Assembly (NCBI RefSeq): GCF_041262585.1
Contig: NZ_JBGCBZ010000001.1
Coordinates: 124,001 to 188,000 of the forward strand
DNA: 64,000 nt
Source: JAOEGB01 sp041262585
GTDB lineage: Bacteria > Actinomycetota > Actinomycetes > Streptosporangiales > Streptosporangiaceae
Direction of reading: 5' to 3'
The notes beneath the pieces were generated by a model. It made no database searches, was not told the origin of the DNA, and was given only the letters and a program-made list of their open reading frames with translations. Positions 44,240 to 51,943 of the stretch are shown here, in pieces (within the stretch, counting starts at the first letter, position 1; the number at the start of each line of letters is the position of its first letter). The translations under genes were made by a program, and so were the position numbers.

Positions 44240-44923
44240 TCAGAGTTCGCGGGCGCAGAGGTACGCGTCCAGGTCGGCGGCGCCCTTGAGCATGGCGCGG
44301 CCCCGGGCGGACAGGCGGGCCTGCCAGTCGCGCAGGGTCGACTCCAGCGGGGCGACGCCTCCGGCGTAGCGGACCTGAGCGATCAGCGGGGCGATCTGCT
44401 CCAGCAGGTAGCCGCCCCGCCTGAGCTGGTGGGCCAGCCGGACGTCCCGTACGTCGGCCGCGCTGTAGATCCGGTAGCCCGTCTGCGGATCGCGGCGCGG
44501 CCGGACCAGCCCGGCGTTCTCCCATTTGCGCAGGGTGGCAGGGCGGATGCCGAGCCTCCTGGCCAGGGGGCCGATGAACGTGTCGCCGCGCTCCTGCGGC
44601 ACGGGCGCCAGATCGCGGAGCGCGGCTTCGACGGCCTGGAGGGTGCGGCGGTCGTCGAGGAGCTGGCCGTGGCTCTCGTCGATGAGCCGCAGCGCGTCCT
44701 CGGTGGCACCCCGGTTGACCGCCTGCATGATCGACGTGGCGGTCTGGTGACCGTGCCCGGGCACGAGGGCGAGGAACGCGCGCAGGGCTTGCGCGTGCAG
44801 CGGCGTATAGGTGCGATAGCCGTGGACGGTGCGTTCGGCGGCGGGCAGGATGCCGGCGTCCTCGTAGTTCCTGATCGCCTGGGTGGACAGGCCGTGCTCG
44901 CGCGCCAGGTCCACTGGCCTCAT
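44240..44923 (-). CDS. TioE-type MerR regulator with two HTH domains
   Basis: A 227-residue protein with two MerR-like winged helices: MRPVDLAREHGLSTQAIRNY with the AGILPAAERTVHGYRTYT wing (1-55), and GPLARRLGIRPATLRKWENAG with LVRPRRDPQTGYRIYSAADV (~118-160). The linker is a long helix. This arrangement is that of the TioE group, which lack a classic metal-binding C-terminus. It is transcribed divergently from the erythromycin-esterase-like gene, with ~66-90 bp between, so it probably controls that gene and itself, possibly in response to a drug. Confidence 0.88.
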   Translation of the reverse strand: MRPVDLAREHGLSTQAIRNYEDAGILPAAERTVHGYRTYTPLHAQALRAFLALVPGHGHQTATSIMQAVNRGATEDALRLIDESHGQLLDDRRTLQAVEAALRDLAPVPQERGDTFIGPLARRLGIRPATLRKWENAGLVRPRRDPQTGYRIYSAADVRDVRLAHQLRRGGYLLEQIAPLIAQVRYAGGVAPLESTLRDWQARLSARGRAMLKGAADLDAYLCAREL

Positions 44924-44982
44924 GGATGCATCACCAATTGAAGGTCCATCGCGATGAGAGCGGGGAATTTCAGGGAAAGTTT

Positions 44983-44993
44983 ACACTGAGTGT
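44983..44993. promoter_or_regulatory. Short palindrome between divergent TioE-like and esterase genes
   Basis: acactgagtgt is a perfect 5-1-5 palindrome in a locally AT-rich strip (aaagtttacactgagtgt). It is placed where a promoter and a dyad-binding MerR-type protein would be expected. Confidence 0.4.
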
Positions 44994-45013
44994 TCAGCGA
45001 TACCGTTGAAGGT

Positions 45014-46171
45014 ATGGATATCAAGGACACGGCCTGGCCGCTCGATGGCACGGGCGTCTCGGAGTTCCTCCGGTCGCTTCCCGCCAAGCCCCTGCTGCTC
45101 GGCCTGGGCGAGGCCAGGCACTTCGTGGGGGAGCTGGGCGAGTTGCGCAACGAGATCTTCCGGCATTTGGTCGAGCATGAGGGCTACCGGTCGTTCGCCA
45201 TCGAGAGCGACTGTCTCATGGGCCTCGTGGTCGACGACTACATCACGACGGGCGCGGACACGCTCGATGACGTAATGGAACGCGGCTTCAGCCACGGCTT
45301 CGGCGCGTCCCCGGCCAACCGCGAGCTCGTGCGCTGGATGCGCGCGTACAACGAGGAGCATGACGAAAAGCTCCGGTTCTTCGGCTTCGACGGCCCGCTG
45401 GAGTATTGGGCCGAGAGCCCGCGCCAGGCGCTCACCGCCCTCTACGCCCTCCTCGACGGCCCGCTCCCCTGCACCATGGAAACCCTCGACGCGCTGCTCG
45501 GCCCGGACGACCGGTGGACGAACGAGGCCACGGTCATGGACCCGTCCCAGTCGATCGGCCAGTCCGCCGACGCCCAGCGGCTGCGGCTGCTTGCCGACGA
45601 CCTGGTGGCGCTGCTCGACACGCAGGCGCCGCGGCTGAGCGCGAAAGGCAGGGAGCGGGCGGCACTGTACGGGCGCACCGCCGTCGGCCTGCTCCGCTAC
45701 CACTCCTGGATGGCCGACACGTCCCCGGCGCGGATAATGCGGCTGTCGGCCCTGCGGGACGCGATGATGGCCGCCAATCTGCGCGCCGTCGCCGAGCACG
45801 GCCCCGCCCTGGTCTTCGCCCACAACCTCCACCTGCAGCGGGACAAGAGCTTCATGCGGCTCGGCGACCTGCCGGTGGAGTGGTGGAGCGCGGGGGCGAT
45901 CACCGAAGCGCACCTGGGCGACCGGTACGCCTTCCTGGCCTCCGCCTTCGGCACGGTCGGCGACAACACCCCGCCCCCGGACACCGTCGAGGGCATCCTG
46001 TCCACGCTCCCGTGGGACCACTCTCTCATCGACGCCCGCCGCCTGGCCGAGGCCGTCAGGAAGCCGGCCCCGCGCATCTCCCACGATTTCGCCTATTTCC
46101 CGCTGGACCCGGCCCAGCTCGACAGGATCGACGGCGTCGTCTTCCTCAAGCAGGCTGTCAGGCTAGGTTGA
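45014..46171 (+). CDS. Erythromycin esterase-family protein
   Basis: From ATG 45014 the product is 385 residues (a start at 44990 would add eight). The family's catalytic region LLLGLGEARHFVGELGELR carries the GExxH-like Glu-His pair (near residues 33-40), followed by FAIESDCLMGLVVDDYI with the Glu of AIESD. Later landmarks are RWMRAYNEEHDEKLRFFGFD, LVFAHNLHLQRDKSFM (conserved His) and YAFLASAFGTVGD. Some members (EreA/EreB) hydrolyse the macrolide lactone ring; many have other substrates, so resistance is not certain. The divergent TioE-like regulator supports drug-responsive expression. Confidence 0.9.
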   Translation: MDIKDTAWPLDGTGVSEFLRSLPAKPLLLGLGEARHFVGELGELRNEIFRHLVEHEGYRSFAIESDCLMGLVVDDYITTGADTLDDVMERGFSHGFGASPANRELVRWMRAYNEEHDEKLRFFGFDGPLEYWAESPRQALTALYALLDGPLPCTMETLDALLGPDDRWTNEATVMDPSQSIGQSADAQRLRLLADDLVALLDTQAPRLSAKGRERAALYGRTAVGLLRYHSWMADTSPARIMRLSALRDAMMAANLRAVAEHGPALVFAHNLHLQRDKSFMRLGDLPVEWWSAGAITEAHLGDRYAFLASAFGTVGDNTPPPDTVEGILSTLPWDHSLIDARRLAEAVRKPAPRISHDFAYFPLDPAQLDRIDGVVFLKQAVRLG

Positions 46172-46241
46172 CAGGCAAGGTGTGCGGCGGGCGGACGAAC
46201 GGCGGGCGGCGGATGCATCGGGGAATTCACGGGGAGGCGGG

Positions 46242-46943
46242 ATGCCGGCAGGGGCGGTTTCCCGGACCTGGCGGGCCCGTCTGGGGCCGCTGGTCCTGGC
46301 CACGGCGCTGACGGCGGCGACGGGCGCCACCAACGCGATCAGCTTCATCGGGCTCGGCGGGGTCTTCACCAGCGTCATGACGGGCAACCTCGTCCTGCTC
46401 GGACTGTCGGCCGGGCGTCCCGACGCCGCGCTCGCGGCCAACGCCGCGGGCGCGATCGCCGGTTTCGCCGCAGGCGTGCTCGCGGGCGGCCGGATCGTCG
46501 GGCCGTCGGCGCGCGGCCACCCGGGGTGGACGGTGCGGGTGGCCGCCGTCCTGGGGTGCGAGCTGGTGCTGTTCGGACTGTTCCTCGGGACCTGGGCGGC
46601 TGCCGGGGGCCGGCCTGCGGGGGCCGAGCGTCTCGTGCTGGCGGTCGTCGCCGCCTTCGCGATGGGCGTGCAGAGCGCGGCGGTCCGGACGTTCGGCATT
46701 CCCGGGCTCTCCACGACCTTCTTCACGGGCACGCTGACCGGGGTGCTGGCGGGCCTGGTGACCGGGGGGCGGGTGTTCTGGGACAGCGTCGTCCTGCTCG
46801 CGGCCCTGGTCGCGGGCGCCGCGGGAGGAGGATGGCTGGTCCTCCACGCGCTTCCCGCCGCGCCCGCGTTGCCCATGGCTCTGCTCGCGTTCACGCTCGC
46901 CGCCCTGCGCCCGCTCGCCGTATGGCCGGACCGCTCTCATTGA
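46242..46943 (+). CDS. YoaK/DUF1275-family membrane protein
   Basis: From ATG 46242 (ggggaggcggg in front) the product is 233 residues with six hydrophobic segments. The family landmarks ALTAATGATNAISFIGLGGV and FTSVMTGNLVLLGLSAGR are at the start, and QSAAVRTFGIPGLSTTFFTG in the second half, a clear internal repeat (the T-S/T-V-MTGN and TT-FFTGT pair). Function of the family is not established. It follows the esterase gene by 70 bp on the same strand and could be co-transcribed. Confidence 0.88.
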   Translation: MPAGAVSRTWRARLGPLVLATALTAATGATNAISFIGLGGVFTSVMTGNLVLLGLSAGRPDAALAANAAGAIAGFAAGVLAGGRIVGPSARGHPGWTVRVAAVLGCELVLFGLFLGTWAAAGGRPAGAERLVLAVVAAFAMGVQSAAVRTFGIPGLSTTFFTGTLTGVLAGLVTGGRVFWDSVVLLAALVAGAAGGGWLVLHALPAAPALPMALLAFTLAALRPLAVWPDRSH

Positions 46944-46956
46944 ACCGCGAGGCGGC

Positions 46957-47038
46957 GTGTTACTGGACCTGACTGGTGAGGGTGGTCTGCTGCAGCAGCT
47001 CACCAAGCGGGTCCTGGAGTCGGCGCTCGAAGGCGAAA
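46957..47038 (+). pseudogene. IS256-family transposase N-terminal scrap
   Basis: Reads LLDLTGEGGLLQQLTKRVLE then SALEGET, the very start of IS256-type transposases (which continue ITDHLGY). Only ~25 codons are left; the rest of the IS is absent. Confidence 0.6.
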
Positions 47039-47174
47039 CTGGTACTGCAACGTGTTCAAGAGTGAGTAGGCAGCGGCTTCACGTCGAACTCACTATCAGC
47101 GGCAGTAGCGGCGTTTGGCTCTAGGTGGTCGAATGTCGTCGCGCATCCTGATCCGCCGCCTGGCGGAGGTTCGG

Positions 47175-47643
47175 TCAGACAGGCGCGGCGATGGTTGCCA
47201 GAGCATCCGTTAGCCGCTGGAGGTGAGGCGGCGGCGGCTCGAGCAGCGGGAGGCGCACCGTCGCGTGGGGGATGATCCCGAGCTCGGCCAGAGCGGCCTT
47301 GGCCATTATGGCCCCTTGGGATGTGCGCATGATGGCGTCCACCAGGGGAATCAGCGAACCTTGGATCGCCTTCGCCGAGTCGAGGTCGCCGCTGCGGACC
47401 GCTCGTATGAGCTCGGCGTTGCGGTCGGCGACGACATTGCCCACGACGCTGAGCACACCGGTGGCGCCGCACGCGAGGTAGGGCAAGTTGAGTTCAAAAT
47501 GCCATCGCACCCTGTGGTCAGCAGGTGGTCGACGAGGTTGGCGAGCCCAGGTTCGCTGATCGTGCCGTCGGGGTGCATCGGGGTCACCATGGCGACGAGG
47601 TTGGAGCCGAAGAGTAGGTCAGCAGGGTGCTGCGGGGTGGTCA
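47175..47643 (-). pseudogene. Dihydrodipicolinate synthase-family (DapA-like) gene with internal deletion
   Basis: The start MTTPQHPADLLFGSNLVAMV then PMHPDGTISEPGLANLVDHL (47643-47500) is the N-terminus of a DapA-family lyase. It joins, with a frame change, to PYLACGATGVLSVVGNVVAD and the C-terminal helices (47510-47175). The central barrel with the catalytic Tyr and Schiff-base Lys (about 130 residues) is gone. The gene faces a LysR regulator that was probably its activator. Confidence 0.82.
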
Positions 47644-47695
47644 TGGTTCGATCCTGCGTCGGCCCGATAAGTGTGGTCCAGCGATGCTTTCTTGC

Positions 47696-47703
47696 CAATA
47701 TTG
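47696..47703. promoter_or_regulatory. CAATATTG dyad, possible LysR site
   Basis: An 8-bp perfect palindrome (tgCAATATTGgc on the minus strand) in the 74-bp gap between the DapA-like remnant and the LysR gene, where LysR proteins usually bind (T-N11-A type dyads). Confidence 0.35.
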
Positions 47704-47717
47704 CGTAGTTTGTCTTC

Positions 47718-48695
47718 ATGATTGATGTCGGGGCCTTGCGGGCGTTGCGGTCGATGGCTGCTCTCGGGACGCTGGCGCGGGCGGCCGATGAGCTCGGGTT
47801 CACGGCCTCGGCGGTTTCGCAGCAGATCAAGAGGCTGGAACGCCAGGTCGGTGTGCCCGTGCTCGCGCCGGCGGGACGCGGGGTCGTGCTCACTCCGGCC
47901 GGGCAGGCCATCATCGACTCAGCGCCCGAAGTGTTCCAGGCGCTGGAGCGCTGCGCCGAAGCGGCCCGGTCAGTCTCGGAGGGCGCGCCGCGCGGCATAC
48001 TCCGCGTGGTCGCCTTCTCGACTGCTATCCGCGGGCTGCTCGCGCCCACCATTCTGCGACTGTCGACGCGCTGCCCGGACCTACGCGTGCACATCACCGA
48101 GCAGGACCCCGACCAAGCCCTCCACAGCGTCGATGCCGGTACAGCCGACCTCGCCCTCGTGCACGACGCCGACGGGCTGCCAGCCCCTCTGCCATCGTCC
48201 CTGACCCAGCGCCATATGCACACCGACGTCGGCGACGTGGTCATGAATCGGACGCATCCGCTCGCGCGGCTCGATCCGCCACTCGCCGGCGCCGACCTTG
48301 CCTGCTACTCGTGGGTGACCAGCCCGCCTGGCTCGGTGTGCCACCAGTGGTTCCGACGACTGTTCGCAGACGTGCCCGAAGACCCCGACGTGCGCCATCT
48401 GGTTGACGATTTCGCCACCCAGCTGTCGCTGGTCGCCTCAGGCGACGTTATCGCCCTGATCCCTCGCCTTGCTCGCCCGCCCTTGGAAGAAGGGCTCGTC
48501 TCCCGGCCGCTGCGGCGGCAACCGAAGCGCGAGATACACGCGGCGTGGCGGCGCAGCGCCAATGCCAGCCCAGCGATCCAAGCGGTGCTCGCGGAGCTAG
48601 GCTCCGCAATCGCCGGCGGCCCCCCTGAAGTCACAACGCCACATCCAGTGAGTGCACATGAGCACCTCCCGGCCAGGACCGACAGATCCCGTTGA
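47718..48695 (+). CDS. LysR-family transcriptional regulator
   Basis: A 325-residue regulator with an N-terminal winged HTH (LRALRSMAALGTLARAADEL, FTASAVSQQIKRLERQVGVP) and a type 2 periplasmic-binding-like effector domain from ~90 (ILRVVAFSTAIRGLLAPTIL, QALHSVDAGTADLALVHDAD). It is divergent from the deleted DapA-like gene, its probable target. The C-terminal ~25 residues (PHPVSAHEHLPARTDRSR) are longer than usual and may be read-through into non-conserved sequence. The ATG starts 15 bp after the dyad at 47696. Confidence 0.9.
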   Translation: MIDVGALRALRSMAALGTLARAADELGFTASAVSQQIKRLERQVGVPVLAPAGRGVVLTPAGQAIIDSAPEVFQALERCAEAARSVSEGAPRGILRVVAFSTAIRGLLAPTILRLSTRCPDLRVHITEQDPDQALHSVDAGTADLALVHDADGLPAPLPSSLTQRHMHTDVGDVVMNRTHPLARLDPPLAGADLACYSWVTSPPGSVCHQWFRRLFADVPEDPDVRHLVDDFATQLSLVASGDVIALIPRLARPPLEEGLVSRPLRRQPKREIHAAWRRSANASPAIQAVLAELGSAIAGGPPEVTTPHPVSAHEHLPARTDRSR

Positions 48696-48760
48696 GGACC
48701 CAAGGTCAGTCAGCTGCTGGGTCAAACCCTGGCGGGAGGGGCTCATCTACATCATCACTG

Positions 48761-50140
48761 TCAGCTGCCGGCCTGGTGGGTGCGGGCTGCGGGAGCGATC
48801 GCATCTCGGTGGCTGAGGGCGGTGAGCAGTGAGCGGCGTTGCCGGTCGCTGAGGTCGGCGACCTGCTCTTTGGCGCCGACGCCGGTTGCGGTGATGAGGG
48901 CCCGCACGGTGTGCGGGGTGGAGCCCGGCAGAGCGCGCAGGATGCGCCGGATCGGGGTGTGCTCGGTGACCGGATCGGTGCGCTGGAAGACCTCGACCAG
49001 GCTGAGCCGGCCGGAGCTGACCGCCTGGCTCAGCTCCGCTCGGCTGAGCTGCGGGACCGCCGCGGTTCGGACTGCTGGCCGGTCCGATGGCCGGTCCGCT
49101 GTCCGGTCCGGGCGGGGGCCGACGCCCGGCGCGCGCCCGGATGAGGTGGGGTGGGGGCTCGAGGAGGGCCCGGTTGCGATGCGGTCCAGCCGCTGGTGGG
49201 GCAGAGACGCGGTCGCCACAGCACCCGGGACGAGCGGCGCCGCCTCCAGCGCCGCATCTAGTACGGCAGGCAGGGCCCCGCCGGCGGCGCCCGCGGCGGC
49301 TTTCGGGGGGCTTTCCTCGCCGCCGAGGGTGTGGGCGGTGGCGAGCAGGATGCCGGCGCCGGCCGCTGCGCTCGCGGCGATGGCAATCTGTCGGCGCGAC
49401 AGCCGTCCGCCTTGCTGCTTGCTCGCGGCGAGTTTCATTCCGACGATCGCGGTCCGGCACAGCACGCCCATGACCATGGCGAGAAGGATCGGGACGAGCC
49501 GAACGGGGAGAGGGCTGAGGGTGGCGGTCACCACGCCCACGGTCGGGCTGAGGCAGGCCACGACCAGCCAGGGGGTCAGGCGTTGCTTGGCGATGTCGAG
49601 CAGCACGGCCAGGGCCAGGCCCTCGCTGGCCGAGTGGACGATCAGCGCGATGATGACCACGACGGACGCGGTCAGGGCCAGGGCGGCGCCTTCGATGGCG
49701 CGGTGCAGGGTGAGCGCGGCGGCGGTGCCCATGCCGCCGAACACCGCAGCGTCCATGCCTTGTTTCAGGCGGCGGTGCAGGCCGGGGGCGTGCAGGGCGG
49801 CGCGGGGCGGCTCGTCCTCAGGGCAGGCGCAGCCGCGGCGGGTGAAGTAGGTGATGACCAGGAAGCCGAAACCGGCCGACAGCGCCAGCGCCCAGGGCGG
49901 GACGCCGGCCTCGGCCGCCTCGCCCCAGGCGTCGGGCGCCAGGTCGACCAGGGCAGTGACCAGGATCATCGCCGAGGCGATGGCCAGCCACAGGCTCATC
50001 CGCTTGGAGTTGCGACGGGCGAGGAAAGCTCCGACGAGGGTCGAGATGCAGACCAGCAGCACCGCGCCCATTGCCTCCTGGCGGGGCGGCTGGATGTCCA
50101 GCACCGGCCATGCGGCCAAGACGACAGCCGATGGTGGCAT
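48761..50140 (-). CDS. ZIP-family metal transporter fused to an actinobacterial IHF-like domain
   Basis: A 459-residue protein. Residues ~1-265 form a ZIP transporter with eight predicted helices; the metal-site helices read HRAIEG (146-151) and HSASEG (169-174), matching the two ZIP signature motifs. Residues ~270-360 are a Pro/Ala/Arg-rich linker. Residues ~366-442 (SRAELSQAVSSGRLSLVEVF, RILRALPGSTPHTVRALITA, VADLSDRQRRSLLTAL) resemble the helical DNA-binding domain of mycobacterial/streptomycete integration host factor (mIHF/sIHF). This fusion of membrane transporter and nucleoid-type domain is unusual. The gene is downstream of the DivIVA-like gene on the same strand, part of a metal cluster. 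Confidence 0.85.
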   Translation of the reverse strand: MPPSAVVLAAWPVLDIQPPRQEAMGAVLLVCISTLVGAFLARRNSKRMSLWLAIASAMILVTALVDLAPDAWGEAAEAGVPPWALALSAGFGFLVITYFTRRGCACPEDEPPRAALHAPGLHRRLKQGMDAAVFGGMGTAAALTLHRAIEGAALALTASVVVIIALIVHSASEGLALAVLLDIAKQRLTPWLVVACLSPTVGVVTATLSPLPVRLVPILLAMVMGVLCRTAIVGMKLAASKQQGGRLSRRQIAIAASAAAGAGILLATAHTLGGEESPPKAAAGAAGGALPAVLDAALEAAPLVPGAVATASLPHQRLDRIATGPSSSPHPTSSGRAPGVGPRPDRTADRPSDRPAVRTAAVPQLSRAELSQAVSSGRLSLVEVFQRTDPVTEHTPIRRILRALPGSTPHTVRALITATGVGAKEQVADLSDRQRRSLLTALSHRDAIAPAARTHQAGS

Positions 50141-50270
50141 GCGTGAGTACCTCCTATTGATCTGGTGGGAGGGCGGAAGCCGAGAGCCACGCCCACATGG
50201 GCCAGGCGCCGAATCCGCTTGCTCAGGAGAACAGACGGGGCCTCCAATACGGCCACGCTGTCCGCAGCCG

Positions 50271-51101
50271 TCAGCCCGATACGGGATGAGGCGCCTGAGC
50301 GGGCTGGCCGACTGGGTCGTGGGAATCCTGGCCGGGGTCCTGAGAGTCGTGGGAGTCGTCGCCGGGGTCGTGGAGTTCGTCGAGCAGGGTGTGGAGCCGG
50401 TTGATCTGCCCGTCGAGGGTGTCCTTGAGCCCGCTCCCGAAGGTGGCGATGAAGGAGTGCAGGACCTGAATCCGGCTCTCCAGCTCCTGGTGGGGGATGC
50501 CGGCAGCCTCCCGCCGCAGGCCCGCGGCCTTGTCCAGGGCGGCCTGCTCCACCTGCTCGGCCTTGCCGCGTGCCTGCGCCAGCACGACTTGGGCTTCCTG
50601 ATGAGCCAGGGCGAGTGTCCGCTCCGCGGCCGCTCTGGCGACATCGACGAGCTGAACGGCGCTTTCTCCCTCCACGGCCGGCGACAGCTGCCTGCCGCAG
50701 CCGACGCTGTGCTGGGCCGCGGCGGCGCGCGCCCGCAGTTCCTCGTTGTCCCGCAGCAGCCTGATCAAGGCGGCCTCGACCCTGCCGAGAAACCGGTCGA
50801 CCTCGGCCAGGTCGTAGCCCTCCCGTAGGCGCACCACCGTGAACACCTGATTGCGGATGTCCGCGGGGGACAGCACGCCGCCCGCGCTGGGCGGATCCCG
50901 GTGCGCCGGGCCCGTGGACGCCCCATCGAAGTGGCCGGGATGATCGAGATTGTCGAGGTCGTCGAGCACGCCGACGGCGCCATGCCCTTGACTGTTCGCC
51001 TGCCCCTGACCGTGCGGATGCCCATGGCCGTCGTCGTGGCCGTGGCTCCCGTGGTCGTGGCCCTCGTGGTGGCCGTTTGTGTGACCGTGTCCGTCGCCCA
51101 T
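50271..51101 (-). CDS. DivIVA-domain protein with histidine-rich N-terminus
   Basis: A 276-residue protein from ATG 51101 (gagg upstream). The first 40 residues hold 12 histidines in HGH/HDH repeats, a likely zinc or nickel-binding head. Residues ~76-120 form a DivIVA domain (VLSPADIRNQVFTVVRLREG, YDLAEVDRFLGRVEAALIRL) and ~150-240 a coiled coil. The tail is Asp/His-rich (DDSHDSQDPGQDSHDP). DivIVA proteins polymerise at curved membranes at poles and septa; adding a metal-binding head and placing the gene between metal transporters suggests metal-dependent positioning or storage, which is inference. The longer frame upstream to 51218 is not supported. Confidence 0.85.
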   Translation of the reverse strand: MGDGHGHTNGHHEGHDHGSHGHDDGHGHPHGQGQANSQGHGAVGVLDDLDNLDHPGHFDGASTGPAHRDPPSAGGVLSPADIRNQVFTVVRLREGYDLAEVDRFLGRVEAALIRLLRDNEELRARAAAAQHSVGCGRQLSPAVEGESAVQLVDVARAAAERTLALAHQEAQVVLAQARGKAEQVEQAALDKAAGLRREAAGIPHQELESRIQVLHSFIATFGSGLKDTLDGQINRLHTLLDELHDPGDDSHDSQDPGQDSHDPVGQPAQAPHPVSG

Positions 51102-51130
51102 CGCGTTCCTCGTCCCTTGTCGTCCGGCAC

Positions 51131-51352
51131 CTAGGCGTGGTGGGAGTGGCAGGAACTGTCGCCGTTCGCGTGAACGTGCGCGTGGCCGGGGGAGTGACCG
51201 TGCCCGTGGTCGGAGCAACCACAGCGATCGACCTGATCGGGTGCGTGGCCGGCGTGCTGGCCGGCCTGCGGGGCGGTGCTCTCGCTGGGGCAGCAGGCGT
51301 CGGCGCGGGACGGCGCGGCGTGGCCGTGATCGGGGCCGGGATCGGATGCCAT
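51131..51352 (-). CDS. His/Cys-rich small metal-binding protein (73 aa)
   Basis: From ATG 51352 (ggagg ribosome site) the peptide has 13 His and 5 Cys in 73 residues, for example CC at 20-21, CGC at 44-46, a HGHGH run at 49-53 and a final CHSHHA. This composition fits a metallothionein-like or metallochaperone peptide for zinc, nickel or similar. It lies 29 bp upstream of the His-rich DivIVA gene on the same strand and faces the ArsR regulator, so it is probably the first gene of the regulated operon. No homologous family is recognised. Confidence 0.75.
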   Translation of the reverse strand: MASDPGPDHGHAAPSRADACCPSESTAPQAGQHAGHAPDQVDRCGCSDHGHGHSPGHAHVHANGDSSCHSHHA

Positions 51353-51442
51353 GGGGAACCTCCGGGACGTGGATCGACGATTCTTACGCTCCGTAGTTAT
51401 CCAGTTACCCTCAGGCTTACACATGTGAGCAACCGGGCAAGT

Positions 51443-51459
51443 ATTGATTGCCAATCCAT
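51443..51459. promoter_or_regulatory. Putative ArsR operator between divergent metal operons
   Basis: attgattg c caatccat is a 17-bp palindrome with one mismatched pair, in an AT-rich strip in the 189-bp gap between the His/Cys peptide gene (minus) and the ArsR gene (plus). ArsR/SmtB proteins bind such dyads. A second short palindrome, cacatgtg, lies at 51419-51426. Confidence 0.5.
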
Positions 51460-51541
51460 GGGCTCACTGGCGGACGAGTGGCGACGAACCTGCCGGGAGT
51501 GCCTCACAGAGGCGGAAAGCGAGGTCAAAATCCTTCCACGT

Positions 51542-51943
51542 ATGAACGAATTCTCAGATGTCGCGCCGTGGGCACCGGATGACTGCGCGGTACGGATGGT
51601 GGACGCCGAACGGGTAGCCAGTGTCCGTCAGGCACTGCCGGACGAGGACGCGGTGGAGGATCTCGCACGGATCTTCGGATTGCTTGCCGATCCGGGGCGG
51701 CTGCGGTTGATCGCGGCACTGCTGGAGGGGGGAGAGATGTGCGTGTGCGACCTGGCGGCGGCGAGCAGGCACAGCATGTCGGCCGCCTCGCACGCGCTAC
51801 GGCTCCTGCGCACCAATCGGGTGGTGAAGGTACGCCGCAGCGGCCGGATGTCGTACTACCGACTCGCCGACTCTCACGTGCGGATGCTGTTCGACCTGGC
51901 CATCGTCCACATCAGGCACGAGCGAGGAGACCGTGATGACTGA
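51542..51943 (+). CDS. ArsR/SmtB-family metal sensor, CzrA-like
   Basis: A 133-residue winged-helix repressor from ATG 51542. It has both classical metal-site patterns: CVCD at 67-70 in the alpha3 region (as in CadC/SmtB) and, in helix alpha5, Asp110-x-His112 with His123 and His126, the spacing of the CzrA zinc site (Asp84, His86, His97, His100). The recognition helix is SMSAASHALRLLRTNRVV. It should repress metal-export genes until zinc or a similar metal binds. Its 3' end overlaps the CDF exporter gene by 11 bp, a typical sensor-exporter operon. Confidence 0.92.
   Translation: MNEFSDVAPWAPDDCAVRMVDAERVASVRQALPDEDAVEDLARIFGLLADPGRLRLIAALLEGGEMCVCDLAAASRHSMSAASHALRLLRTNRVVKVRRSGRMSYYRLADSHVRMLFDLAIVHIRHERGDRDD

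Noticed and set aside
47223..47708. Plus-strand 161-codon open frame over the DapA-like remnant
   Set aside because: The minus strand matches DapA-family ends in order; the plus frame has no recognisable feature.
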